A DNA stretch of 38,032 nt from EsbW-18 sp964634615 (GTDB lineage: Bacteria > Patescibacteriota > Minisyncoccia > Phycocordibacterales > EsbW-18). Each line of letters opens with the position of its first letter. The first letter of the stretch is position 1. The notes beneath the pieces were generated by a model. That model was not told where the DNA came from. It saw only the letters and a list, made by a program, of their open reading frames with translations, and searched no databases. Location: NCBI GenBank assembly GCA_964634615.1, contig CAZWLQ010000007.1, forward strand, positions 1 to 38,032, in the 5' to 3' direction. Both the position numbers and the translations under genes were made by a program. Below, piece after piece: positions 30,211 through 36,929 of the stretch.

Positions 30211-30225
30211 CTACCGGCAGGCAGG
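30211..30225. repeat. half copy of the GCCGGC palindrome
   Basis: CTACCGGCAGGCAGG just after rplP is one arm of the 20-bp palindrome found complete at 28380 and 36087. Confidence 0.45.
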
Positions 30226-30645
30226 TTATGCTCGCTCAACAATTTTTGTCTTAACCGGCATCTTTGCCCCACCCTTGCGAAGTGCTTCCTTAGCAATTTC
30301 CGCGCTCACACCATCAATCTCGAACAACATGCGACCAGGACCAACCGGTGCAACGAATCCTTGCGGATCACCCTTACCCTTACCCATACCGACTTCGGCT
30401 GGCTTTGCGGTGAAAGGACGATCAGGGAAGATGCGTGTCCAGATGTTGCCGTTCTTTCCCAAGTGACGACGCATAACGCGACGCGATGCCTCAATCTGAT
30501 TGCTCGTGATGCGACCTGCCGCCATAGACTTCAAGCCGTATGCGCCGAACGCAAGCGTGATGCCGCGCGTTGCAACAGCCGGACGCTTTGGATTGCGTCG
30601 GTCAGTGTGCCACTTTCGGAATTTAACTTTTTTAGGAAACAACAT
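30226..30645 (-). CDS. rplP: ribosomal protein uL16
   Basis: This 139-aa protein of normal length has MLFPKKVKFRKWHTDRR, the RRVMRRHLGKNGNIWTRIFPDRPFTAKPAEVGMGKGKG core and GRMLFEIDGVSAEIAKEALRKGGAKMPVKTKIV. It helps form the A-site region of the 50S subunit. It begins eight bases after rpsC. Confidence 0.97.
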   Translation of the reverse strand: MLFPKKVKFRKWHTDRRNPKRPAVATRGITLAFGAYGLKSMAAGRITSNQIEASRRVMRRHLGKNGNIWTRIFPDRPFTAKPAEVGMGKGKGDPQGFVAPVGPGRMLFEIDGVSAEIAKEALRKGGAKMPVKTKIVERA

Positions 30646-30653
30646 ACTCGTTT

Positions 30654-31313
30654 TTATTTGTCTTCAAACACATCGCCACGGTAAATCCACACGCGGATAC
30701 CAATCTGACCCTGTGGAATGTGTGCTTCAACATGCGCGTAGTCAATGTCGGCGCGGAAAGTCTGGAGTGGGATTCGTCCTTTCTTGATTGCCTCACGACG
30801 TGCCATGTCGGCACCTGCCAAACGACCCGAGAGGTTGATGCGCATTCCCTGCACATCGCGGTTCGCCATGACCTTGTCTGCGGTCTGCTTCAACACACGA
30901 CGAAACGGCATACGCTTCTCAATACCTTCGCGAACCATTGCGCCAACGATTGCAGCGTGTGATTCAGGCGACTTCACTTCCTCAACATCGAGTTTGAGCG
31001 AATCAACACCCGCGAGTTTGTTTGCTGCAACAAAGCTATCGAGGTTCTTTTTCAACTTGCTGATACCTTCACCTGAACGACCAATGATCAAACCTGGTCG
31101 TGACGTCTTGATGACGATTTTCAATTTTGTCCCCTGTCGTTCCATCTCAACGCCAGACACATACATGTCGCGGAGTACCTTGTCGAGGTGCTTACGAATC
31201 AACACGTCGCTTCGGAGGAATGCTTGGTAGTCGTTGCCACGAGCGAACCAGCGTGACTGCCAGTCACGAAGAATGCCGAGGCGGTGTGCAAATGGATGTA
31301 CGTGGTGTGTCAT
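30654..31313 (-). CDS. rpsC: ribosomal protein uS3
   Basis: This 219-aa protein has a KH domain with the GxxG loop in RPGLIIGRSGEGISKLKK and the C-terminal INLSGRLAGADMARREAIKKGRIPLQTFRADIDYAHVEAHIPQGQIGIRVWIYRGDVF. It lines the mRNA entry tunnel. Normal length; no SD. Confidence 0.97.
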   Translation of the reverse strand: MTHHVHPFAHRLGILRDWQSRWFARGNDYQAFLRSDVLIRKHLDKVLRDMYVSGVEMERQGTKLKIVIKTSRPGLIIGRSGEGISKLKKNLDSFVAANKLAGVDSLKLDVEEVKSPESHAAIVGAMVREGIEKRMPFRRVLKQTADKVMANRDVQGMRINLSGRLAGADMARREAIKKGRIPLQTFRADIDYAHVEAHIPQGQIGIRVWIYRGDVFEDK

Positions 31314-31317
31314 AAAA

Positions 31318-31360
31318 ATACAGGGTGTAAGGTCTGGGGTTTAGGGTTTAGGTGTTACAA
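31318..31360. repeat. GGGTTTAGG telomere-like repeat
   Basis: GGTGTAAGGTCTGGGGTTTAGGGTTTAGG runs from the rpsC-rplV gap into the end of rplV, a second copy of the words at 28974-29010. Confidence 0.5.
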
Positions 31361-31751
31361 CCTTCTTAGCTGTTGTGGGTTTCGTGTTGCGGGATGCGCG
31401 CTTCTTGTCTTTCTTTGCGACAGGCGCCTTGCTCTCAAGAACCAAGATCACATTGCTTGAGTGCTTGTCGTATGCCGTTGCACGACCTTGTGCCTTTGGC
31501 ATGTAGCGACGCATCGTGAGTCCTTTATCAACGCGGATTTCCTTGATGAAAAGAGTGTCGGCAGCAATGCCATCTTTGTTCTTCGCATTTGCGACGGCAG
31601 AGTTGACGAGGTTTGAAAGCTGGCGAGTTGCACGCTTTGCTGTGGTATTCAAAATGAGAAGCGCGCGGTCAACCGATTTGCCCTTAATCAAGTTCGCAAC
31701 AAGGCGGACCTTTCGTGGAGACTGACGATAATTTTTAAGATACGCCTTCAT
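31341..31751 (-). CDS. rplV: ribosomal protein uL22, extended C-terminus
   Basis: This 136-aa protein has a uL22 core to about residue 108 (NYRQSPRKVRLVANLIKGKSVDRALLIL, RRYMPKAQGRATAYDKHSSNVILVLE) and a ~28-residue Lys/Thr/Ala tail. Part of the tail and the stop lie in a G-rich repeat (31341-31360), so the extension may have arisen by repeat insertion. It starts three bases after rpsS. Confidence 0.95.
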   Translation of the reverse strand: MKAYLKNYRQSPRKVRLVANLIKGKSVDRALLILNTTAKRATRQLSNLVNSAVANAKNKDGIAADTLFIKEIRVDKGLTMRRYMPKAQGRATAYDKHSSNVILVLESKAPVAKKDKKRASRNTKPTTAKKVVTPKP

Positions 31752-31754
31752 AGA

Positions 31755-32102
31755 TTATTTTTTGGTTGCGGCGGTATCTGCTGCGCCCTTTGCTGATTTT
31801 GCTGCTGCGATTTCTGCTTCCTTCTTTGCGGTATCAAGTGCCTTCTGCATCTGACCACCGTGACGACGGAATGTGCGCGTTGGTGAAAATTCGCCAAGTT
31901 TGTGACCAACCATTTCTTCAACCACGAACACGTCAATGAACTTGTTACCGTTGTGTACCGCAAACGTATACCCCACCATTTCAGGTGCGATAACACTTGC
32001 ACGTGCCCACGTCTTGATAGCCGGTCCGCCCGCTTTCTGGGCTGCGACCTTCTTCATGAGTTTGACGTCCAAATATGGGCCTTTCTTGAGTGATCGTGTC
32101 AT
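31755..32102 (-). CDS. rpsS: ribosomal protein uS19, extended C-terminus
   Basis: This 115-aa protein has the uS19 core MTRSLKKGPYLDVKLMKKV, HNGNKFIDVFVVEEMVGHKLGEFSPTRTFRRHGG, normally ~92 aa, then a ~28-residue Ala/Lys-rich helix. The ATG at 32102 matches the family start. It is now the first gene of a ribosomal unit with its own promoter and hairpin leader, because two antisense orphan genes separate it from rplB. Confidence 0.96.
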   Translation of the reverse strand: MTRSLKKGPYLDVKLMKKVAAQKAGGPAIKTWARASVIAPEMVGYTFAVHNGNKFIDVFVVEEMVGHKLGEFSPTRTFRRHGGQMQKALDTAKKEAEIAAAKSAKGAADTAATKK

Positions 32103-32144
32103 GGTGATTCTCGTGTGTGGGAAGCGTTTCGCGTTTCCGCGAAG

Positions 32145-32163
32145 AAAAAGAGCCCCTCGGCTC
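32145..32163 (-). promoter_or_regulatory. attenuator-like hairpin in the rpsS leader
   Basis: On the minus strand GAGCC-GAGG-GGCTC is followed immediately by TTTTT, between the promoter and the rpsS ATG. A second hairpin CGCG-GAAA-CGCG follows (32130-32141). The first resembles a weak intrinsic terminator placed for attenuation. Confidence 0.55.
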
Positions 32164-32171
32164 GATGACGT

Positions 32172-32199
32172 ATCATAGCAAAAATACATAGGTTGTAAA
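32172..32199 (-). promoter_or_regulatory. promoter of the rpsS-to-rplE unit
   Basis: On the minus strand TTTACA (32194-32199), 16 bases, TATGAT (32172-32177). The -35 box overlaps the 3' arm of the hairpin AAAGGCGC/GCGCCTTT (32197-32215). Confidence 0.65.
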
Positions 32200-32333
32200 G
32201 GCGCTTCGCGCCTTTCTGGCTCCTCGGGTCGAAAATGGGGTGGTGTCCGGATAATTCCATCTTCCTTGCTCTATGCCACCAATACATTCCCGCCGAGCTT
32301 TTTCGAGGTTCAACTCCAAAGTGCCACGCTCAC

Positions 32334-32361
32334 TTGCCTCTTTCGTAAAAAGGGGTACAAT
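32334..32361 (+). promoter_or_regulatory. promoter of the orphan gene at 32439
   Basis: TTGCCT (32334-32339), 16 bases, TACAAT (32356-32361). Confidence 0.65.
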
Positions 32362-32438
32362 CCAAATCCGCTGTACCTTTTAGTGTGTTTTCCTTTCCAG
32401 GTGCGACGCCTGGAAGGTTACGAGGAGGAAGTTCTCGC

Positions 32439-32756
32439 ATGACGCAGGAAAAGAGGAAGCTGACGGCCGAAGATGTCAAGCGACTGCCGAACCCTTCGTT
32501 GGACAACCAGGGCCCTCTCTGCGAAGTCAACTTCTACAACTGGAGGGCTCGAAGGAACGAAGTCTGCCAGGGCGTCGCCCAACGAAGTTCGTTCCGAGAC
32601 AGAGTCTGCGTGAGATTCCTCACGGGCTCTCAAGTCGGCAACTTTCACGACTATCTGCCGGAATTCGTGACCATTCACGAGCCGTTGCCCGCGATCGCTT
32701 CGGTCGCCGAGCCCGACTCGGCCAGCCCCGGCGAGCTCTCACTCGCTCCCGCCTGA
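32439..32756 (+). CDS. orphan hypothetical protein
   Basis: This 105-aa soluble protein (MTQEKRKLTAEDVKRLPNPS..., NFYNWRARRNEVCQGVAQRS) has an Ala/Pro/Ser-rich tail and no recognised domain. The ATG at 32439 is preceded by GAGGAGG ten bases upstream; the longer frame from 32385 has no SD and lies in the leader hairpin. It is antisense to the ribosomal genes, between rpsS and rplB, with its own promoter and terminator and GC-rich codon use. Confidence 0.7.
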   Translation: MTQEKRKLTAEDVKRLPNPSLDNQGPLCEVNFYNWRARRNEVCQGVAQRSSFRDRVCVRFLTGSQVGNFHDYLPEFVTIHEPLPAIASVAEPDSASPGELSLAPA

Positions 32757-32769
32757 CACCCTGCCCCCA

Positions 32770-32812
32770 AGAGCCCCATCGCACACCCTGTGCGGTCGGG
32801 GCTCTTTCACTT
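32770..32812 (+). terminator. terminator of the orphan gene at 32439
   Basis: GAGCCCC...GGGGCTC with an inner CGCACA/TGTGCG stem, then TTTCACTTTTT, 14 bases after the stop. The 3' arm shares TGTGCGGTCGGGG with the terminator at 26552-26582. Confidence 0.85.
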
Positions 32813-32836
32813 TTTCACCTTGTTGTGCTTTGCCCT

Positions 32837-32864
32837 TGCATAATTTTAGAATCAGCGTAGAATT
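32837..32864 (+). promoter_or_regulatory. candidate promoter of the orphan gene at 32944
   Basis: TTGCAT (32837-32842), 16 bases, TAGAAT (32859-32864). An alternative is TTGTGC (32824), 18 bases, TAGAAT (32848). Confidence 0.45.
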
Positions 32865-32943
32865 CGAAATCAGGTAGTTCTTCCTGTTGTTTTTGGCTTC
32901 GTGAGCATGGGGCTCTGAAGTATATGGAAGTGGAGAGCAAGAA

Positions 32944-33177
32944 ATGCGTGCAAAGAAGAGCGCAGGCAGTTGGGTCGACGAGCTCCCCAAGAGTGGCCAA
33001 GAGGGACCTAAAGTCCAGATCCCCGCACGATGCCCGAAGACGGGGCACGTGCAAACCTTCCTGGCGCGGCTGTTCAACCCGAACCGCGTCGGCTCCGTCG
33101 GAGTTTTCTTCCTCAACGGAAGCCGCGAGGGCGAGACCGCTTTCTTCAACCCGAACAAGGTTCCCCGCCCCGCCTAG
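32944..33177 (+). CDS. orphan hypothetical protein
   Basis: This 77-aa basic soluble protein (MRAKKSAGSWVDELPKSGQEGPKVQIPARCP, FLARLFNPNRVGSVGVFFLNGSREGETAFFNP) with a twice-used NPN element is not recognised. The ATG at 32944 has GGAGAG upstream. It follows the 105-aa orphan gene on the + strand, antisense to rplB and rpsS, and has its own terminator. Confidence 0.65.
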   Translation: MRAKKSAGSWVDELPKSGQEGPKVQIPARCPKTGHVQTFLARLFNPNRVGSVGVFFLNGSREGETAFFNPNKVPRPA

Positions 33178-33211
33178 ACGGACACGCTCCGTCGACCAGA
33201 CCCGCACCACC

Positions 33212-33246
33212 AAAGGACCGTACGCTTTCGCGCTACGGTCCTTTTC
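33212..33246 (+). terminator. terminator of the orphan gene at 32944
   Basis: GGACCGTA (33215-33222) pairs with TACGGTCC (33234-33241), followed by TTTTC. Confidence 0.8.
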
Positions 33247-33252
33247 ACATAC

Positions 33253-33290
33253 ACAAAACCACCTCCGGGATGCGGAGGTGATTCGTTTTT
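33253..33290 (-). terminator. terminator of the rplC-to-rplB unit
   Basis: CACCTCC (33260-33266) pairs with GGAGGTG (33274-33280). The minus strand then reads GTTTTGTG, just beyond the rplB stop. The + side also has a T run, so it may act both ways. Confidence 0.75.
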
Positions 33291-33293
33291 GTT

Positions 33294-34145
33294 CTACCCT
33301 TTTCGCTGTTTGCCGACTTTGCGACGGAGAGCGATAAGGTGGTTTGAGTATTTCTTTGGCTTGCGCGTCTTGTGTCCCTTTCCGGTATTCTTTCCGTGAC
33401 GTGTTCGTGCACGACGGTGACCGCGACCTTGCACACCTTCACCACCACCGTGTGGGTGGTCAACCGGGTTCATGGCAGTACCACGAACTTTCGGTCGGAT
33501 ACCGCGCCATCGTGACTTTCCTGCCTTACCAAGATTCTGGAGGCGGTATTCAGGGTTTGATACTTCACCGATTGATGCCCATGCATCTTCAGGAACACGA
33601 CGAATTTCGGTTGATGGCATCTTCAAGAGCGTGTAGCCACTGTCGTGCGCAACAACTTCTGCGAAGTTACCTGCTGAACGAGAAAGCTTTGCGCCACCAC
33701 GAGCTTTGATCTCGATGTTGTAGACGAATGTACCAACAGGGATTTTTGCGAGTGGAAGACGGTTGCCTGCGGTCAATGGTGCTTTTTCTGATGTGAGGAG
33801 TGTCGTACCTACAACAACTGATTGTGGTGCGAGAATGTATCGGCGTTCACCATCGGCGTAGCAGAGAAGTGCAATGAATCCTGTTCGGTTTGGATCGTAT
33901 TCAATCGATTCAACGCGTGCTGGGATGTCCAACTTGCCGTACATGAAGTCAACCGCGCGGAAGCTGCGCTTGTGTCCGCCACCGGTTGAGCGTGTCGTGA
34001 GACGACCGAATGAGTTGCGTCCAACCGCAGGAGAGAATCCTTTTGTGAGCGGTTTGTGCGGACGTGCTCCGGCAGTCAACGTTTTTCGGTATGAAACGAC
34101 TGACATTCCTCGACGGCCGTTTGATGTTGGTTTGTACTTTTTCAT
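33294..34145 (-). CDS. rplB: ribosomal protein uL2
   Basis: This 283-aa protein is near full length: MKKYKPTSNGRRGMSVVSY, KRSFRAVDF, ... VRGTAMNPVDHPHGGGEG. The NPVDHPHGGG segment, including the histidine implicated in peptidyl transfer, is intact. The ATG at 34145 fits the family start. It is the last gene of the rplC-rplD-rplW-rplB unit and is followed by a terminator instead of rpsS. Confidence 0.97.
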   Translation of the reverse strand: MKKYKPTSNGRRGMSVVSYRKTLTAGARPHKPLTKGFSPAVGRNSFGRLTTRSTGGGHKRSFRAVDFMYGKLDIPARVESIEYDPNRTGFIALLCYADGERRYILAPQSVVVGTTLLTSEKAPLTAGNRLPLAKIPVGTFVYNIEIKARGGAKLSRSAGNFAEVVAHDSGYTLLKMPSTEIRRVPEDAWASIGEVSNPEYRLQNLGKAGKSRWRGIRPKVRGTAMNPVDHPHGGGEGVQGRGHRRARTRHGKNTGKGHKTRKPKKYSNHLIALRRKVGKQRKG

Positions 34146-34161
34146 AAATAGTCTGTGATCC

Positions 34162-34617
34162 TTATACGAGTTCAATCGTGTCTCCCTTCTTCAAGGTGAC
34201 GTACGCCTTCTTGCCGCCCTTTGATGTTCCGTGAACACCTTTTCGTGAGACAACACTCTTTGCGGGAATCGTGACAACGCGAACTTTGATTGGTGTCACT
34301 TTGTACACGTCCTTCATTGCAGAGATAATCTGTGGCTTGTTTGCTGTCGTTGCAACATCAAAGGTGTAGACGTTGTTCACTGACACGTTGGTCGCTTTCT
34401 CAGTGATGCGTGGGCGACGGAGGATGTTTGGGCTTACGCGACCGAGAGCTATTGATGCCTTGAGTGTTTTTGTCGCGCTGTGACGGCCAGCAGATTCGCG
34501 AGGCGCGTTTTGCTCATCCGCAATTTTTTCAAGCGCATCGGCCTTCTTCGTTTTTGATGCGAAGAGTTCTGTTTTGGCTTTTGCCCCGTCGTTTGCGTCT
34601 TTTTTCTTGAATAACAT
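34162..34617 (-). CDS. rplW: ribosomal protein uL23, extended N-terminus
   Basis: This 151-aa protein has the uL23 core from about residue 60 (LRRPRITEKATNVSVNNVYTFDVATTANKPQIISAMKDVYKVTPIKVRVV) and a ~55-residue Lys/Ala/Asp-rich N-terminal arm not present in the usual ~95-aa protein. uL23 marks the peptide exit and docks SRP and trigger factor, so the arm would project near the tunnel exit. ATG at 34617 follows rplD by ten bases. Confidence 0.94.
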   Translation of the reverse strand: MLFKKKDANDGAKAKTELFASKTKKADALEKIADEQNAPRESAGRHSATKTLKASIALGRVSPNILRRPRITEKATNVSVNNVYTFDVATTANKPQIISAMKDVYKVTPIKVRVVTIPAKSVVSRKGVHGTSKGGKKAYVTLKKGDTIELV

Positions 34618-34627
34618 ATGCGTGGAG

Positions 34628-35446
34628 TTATGAAAGCTTAGCGGAGAGTGTTGCAATCGATACGGCAGGGTTCTCAATGATCAAGTATGCCGATGAGAGT
34701 GCGTCGACCACGTTGACGTTTCGTGCTTCTTCAACATTGATGTTGCCGAAGTTGCGGAAGCTCTTCTTGACGTTCACATCGTTCGATGAGAGTGCCAAGA
34801 GTGCTGCGTTTGATTTCTTGTTCAAGCGTTCAAATCCCTTAACGCCTGCGAGCGCAGTGAGAATCGTCTTTGCGGTTGCAGTTTTTGGTGCATCAAAGGT
34901 AATTGAATCGATGAAGAGAATTTCGCCGTCGCGAAGTTTCTGTGAGAGAACGCTGCGGAGTGCTGCGATACGCATCTTGCGAGGAATTTGCTTCTCGTAG
35001 TTCTTGTCGCTTCGTGGTCCGTGTGTGATACCTCCACCGACCCAGAGTGGTGAGCGGCTTGAGCCGTGACGTGCACGACCGGTTCCCTTCTGTTTCCATG
35101 GTTTCTTACCACCACCGCGTACTTCACCGCGATCTTTCGTGTGTGCGAGTCCGCGTCCGGCACGTGCGTTTGCCTGCATCGACACTGCGACTTGGTGCAC
35201 GAGGTTGTTGTTCCATGCGCTGCCGAAGAGTGCTTCGGGAAGCGTAAACGTGCTGACTTCTTTTCCAGAAATGTTGTAGACAGGAACTGAAAGCGAGCTA
35301 GCGGCAACAGGAGCTGCAACTTTCTTCTCCTTCACAACCTTTGCAGCTGCTTTTTTTGCCTCGCCCGTGGTCGTGCTACGACCGAGGGGAGCGGCCTTTC
35401 GGACGACTGTCTTTACTGTATTCTTTTGTGCTTTTGCGGGTGCCAT
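34628..35446 (-). CDS. rplD: ribosomal protein uL4, extended N-terminus
   Basis: This 272-aa protein (usual ~205) has a ~55-residue Ala/Lys-rich arm and then the uL4 core: VHQVAVSMQANARAGRGLAHTKDRGEVRGGGKKPWKQKGTGRARHGSSRSPLWVGGGITHGP. The tunnel-lining loop is conserved. ATG at 35446 was chosen over the frame extension to 35545, which overlaps rplC. Confidence 0.95.
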   Translation of the reverse strand: MAPAKAQKNTVKTVVRKAAPLGRSTTTGEAKKAAAKVVKEKKVAAPVAASSLSVPVYNISGKEVSTFTLPEALFGSAWNNNLVHQVAVSMQANARAGRGLAHTKDRGEVRGGGKKPWKQKGTGRARHGSSRSPLWVGGGITHGPRSDKNYEKQIPRKMRIAALRSVLSQKLRDGEILFIDSITFDAPKTATAKTILTALAGVKGFERLNKKSNAALLALSSNDVNVKKSFRNFGNINVEEARNVNVVDALSSAYLIIENPAVSIATLSAKLS

Positions 35447-35456
35447 AAATATGAAA

Positions 35457-36065
35457 CTAGTTTGTCGCTCCGAGAATTTCGATTTGTGTTCCGCGACGAC
35501 CTGGGATAGCCCCCGAAACAACGAGGAATCCGTTTGCTGCGTCAACCTGAAGAATCTGAAGGTTCTTCACCGTAATGCGGTCTCCGCCCATGCGTCCTGC
35601 CATGCGCATTCCTTTCACGACACGACCACCCGCACGACCACCACCACCGATTGAACCAGGTTCTCGTTCAGAGTGCTTCTGACCGTGCGTGCGACGACCT
35701 CCGTGGAAACCGTGGCGCTTCACCGCACCTTGAAAACCTTTTGCCTTGCTCACGCCTGAAATAGTGACGTTGTCACCTTCTGCGAAGGCGGATGCATCAA
35801 TCACGTTGCTGACTTCCATCGGAGAGTCCGTGCGAAGCTCAATGAAGTGTGTAAAGTTGCCTTTTCCTTTCTGTGGTTTTGAAACGCGTGATTCTTTCTT
35901 TTCACCAAATCCAAACTGCACGGCTGCGTAGCCGTCTTTCTCTTTGGTCTTGATTTGGGTGACCGTCAAAGGTGACGTTGCCACGATTGTAGCCGGGTGG
36001 ACGCGTCCATCCGCCGTGAAGACCTGTGTCATTTCTTGTTTTGTTCCAACGATGAATTTAGTCAT
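35457..36065 (-). CDS. rplC: ribosomal protein uL3
   Basis: This 202-aa protein of normal length starts MTKFIVGTKQEMTQVF and has KGKGFQG-type AKGFQGAVKRHGFHGGRRTHGQKHSEREPGSIGGGG and VKGMRMAGRMGG. ATG at 36065 matches the family; the frame upstream runs through the palindromic repeat. It is the first gene of the ribosomal cluster here: rpsJ (uS10), which normally precedes it, is absent, and antisense orphan genes lie upstream. Confidence 0.96.
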   Translation of the reverse strand: MTKFIVGTKQEMTQVFTADGRVHPATIVATSPLTVTQIKTKEKDGYAAVQFGFGEKKESRVSKPQKGKGNFTHFIELRTDSPMEVSNVIDASAFAEGDNVTISGVSKAKGFQGAVKRHGFHGGRRTHGQKHSEREPGSIGGGGRAGGRVVKGMRMAGRMGGDRITVKNLQILQVDAANGFLVVSGAIPGRRGTQIEILGATN

Positions 36066-36086
36066 GAATGAATGCGGACCAACGCG

Positions 36087-36106
36087 CCTGCCTGCCGGCA
36101 GGCAGG
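36087..36106. repeat. 20-bp GCCGGC palindrome
   Basis: CCTGCCTGCCGGCAGGCAGG, identical to 28380-28399; near copy at 22315-22330 and a half copy at 30211-30225. It lies in the rplC leader. Confidence 0.8.
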
Positions 36107-36121
36107 AACCGTACGCGGAAA

Positions 36122-36153
36122 GGCCTCGGCAGGACATCTGTCCAGCCGAGGCC
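36122..36153 (-). promoter_or_regulatory. leader hairpin of rplC mRNA
   Basis: GGCCTCGGC (36122-36130) pairs with GCCGAGGCC (36145-36153) with an inner GGACA/TGTCC stem. On the minus strand CCTTTCC follows. It lies between promoter and rplC and could act as an attenuator. Confidence 0.6.
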
Positions 36154-36222
36154 GAAGGAGAATGTCCAGTGGTCCCACAACGTATGCTTGGGGACATGGC
36201 GCTTTCTGTATTGAACAAAGAG

Positions 36223-36251
36223 AGTATACCCAGCACTCACAGTTTTTGCAA
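36223..36251 (-). promoter_or_regulatory. promoter of rplC-rplD-rplW-rplB
   Basis: On the minus strand TTGCAA (36246-36251), 17 bases, TATACT (36223-36228). The spacer and -10 are mirrored on the other strand at 36266-36284. Confidence 0.7.
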
Positions 36252-36283
36252 GTTTTTTAGAATTCGTGAGTGCTCGGGTATAC
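36224..36283. repeat. inverted repeat containing mirrored promoter cores
   Basis: GTATACCCAGCACTCAC (36224-36240) and GTGAGTGCTCGGGTATAC (36266-36283) are inverted copies differing by one inserted base. They place a TATAC -10-like box facing outward on each side. Confidence 0.75.
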
Positions 36284-36323
36284 ATGGACGGGAAATTTGT
36301 GCAAGACCCTCGACGCGAGCTAC

Positions 36324-36352
36324 TTGACTTCACATATATTAGATTGTATAAA
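36324..36352 (+). promoter_or_regulatory. promoter of the orphan gene at 36389
   Basis: TTGACT (36324-36329), 17 bases, TATAAA (36347-36352): both boxes are identical to those of the promoter at 28282-28310. Confidence 0.75.
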
Positions 36353-36388
36353 GAATACAGACGCAGTAAAAACCTGAAAGGATTCGGC

Positions 36389-36826
36389 ATGAAACCGAGC
36401 ACGAAGAATGCCCTGTCTCAGATCCCTTCAATCGCTTTCTTTCTTCTCTTTGGCCTCATGGCGGCGGGTTGGGCGGTCAAGCTCTACCTTAAACTTAGCC
36501 CCTTCGATCCCATCGTGAAGAAGGAGCAAGTCGTCCGACTCGTCTTCTGCCCCGGCTACGAAGCCGAGTACTTCGGACCGACGATCGATCCTCGGGTGCG
36601 AGCCATCGACTTCCACAGCGTGGTGGTCCGTTTCAACAAGATGTTGCTCAAGATCGGCGCCGAAGGCGCGGTTCGAGTCGTTGGAGAAGGACCAGCCGAT
36701 TCAGAGTATCGGATCGGCCTAGGATCCATCCCCGTTAAATCCTGTGACGACGAGAACTTGCTCCTCCCTCTTCATCCAGATTGCTTGGATGGAACAACGT
36801 CCTGCTCAAAAGGAGCGACTTTCTAA
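36389..36826 (+). CDS. orphan one-TM protein
   Basis: This 145-aa protein has one N-terminal TM helix (IPSIAFFLLFGLMAAGWAVKLYL, residues ~12-34) and then a soluble domain of about 110 residues with several Asp/Arg-rich strands and three or four Cys near the C-terminal half. No family recognised. The ATG at 36389 has AAAGGA upstream and lies just downstream of a near-consensus promoter; the frame extends upstream to 36266 but that would start before the promoter. GC-rich codon use. Confidence 0.7.
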   Translation: MKPSTKNALSQIPSIAFFLLFGLMAAGWAVKLYLKLSPFDPIVKKEQVVRLVFCPGYEAEYFGPTIDPRVRAIDFHSVVVRFNKMLLKIGAEGAVRVVGEGPADSEYRIGLGSIPVKSCDDENLLLPLHPDCLDGTTSCSKGATF

Positions 36827-36834
36827 TCCTCACC

Positions 36835-36872
36835 GGCGCCACTGCATCTCGCAGTCGGCGCCATTGGTTTTT
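36835..36872 (+). terminator. terminator of the orphan gene at 36389
   Basis: GGCGCC/GGCGCC and ACTGC/GCAGT form an 11-bp stem (one extra C), then ATTGGTTTTT, eight bases beyond the stop. Confidence 0.85.
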
Positions 36873-36892
36873 ATAAACAGAAGGTGTATGGT
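36864..36892 (+). promoter_or_regulatory. promoter of the two-gene orphan unit at 36930
   Basis: TTGGTT (36864-36869), 17 bases, TATGGT (36887-36892). The -35 box lies in the T tract of the preceding terminator. Confidence 0.65.
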
Positions 36893-36929
36893 CTATTCGG
36901 ACAAACGGGCTACGAGCCCAGGAGGTTTT

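Larger units (their letters stand above)
32103..32438. other. intergenic control region, rpsS to the orphan gene
   Basis: This gene-free stretch holds the rpsS leader hairpins (32130-32163), the rpsS promoter (32172-32199), a hairpin at 32197-32215, the divergent promoter at 32334-32361 and a leader hairpin TTCCAGG...CCTGGAA upstream of the orphan gene. Nothing recognisable lies at 32217-32330. Confidence 0.6.
36066..36388. other. divergent control region upstream of rplC
   Basis: This gene-free stretch carries the 20-bp palindrome (36087-36106), the rplC leader hairpin (36122-36153), the rplC promoter (36223-36251), a large inverted repeat (36224-36283) and the promoter of the + strand orphan gene (36324-36352). 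Confidence 0.65.
36835..36893 (+). repeat. terminator-promoter junction module, copy 1
   Basis: The module reads GGCGCC-ACTGC-loop-GCAGT-C-GGCGCC, then ATTGGTTTTTATAAACAG and AAGGTGTATGGT. Copy 2 at 37455-37512 differs at only a few positions. It joins a terminator hairpin to the next gene's promoter. Confidence 0.85.

Noticed and set aside
32739..33213. Two long minus-strand frames across the orphan genes
   Set aside because: They run antisense through the terminator at 32770-32812 and lack start signals; the + strand genes have SD, promoter and terminator.
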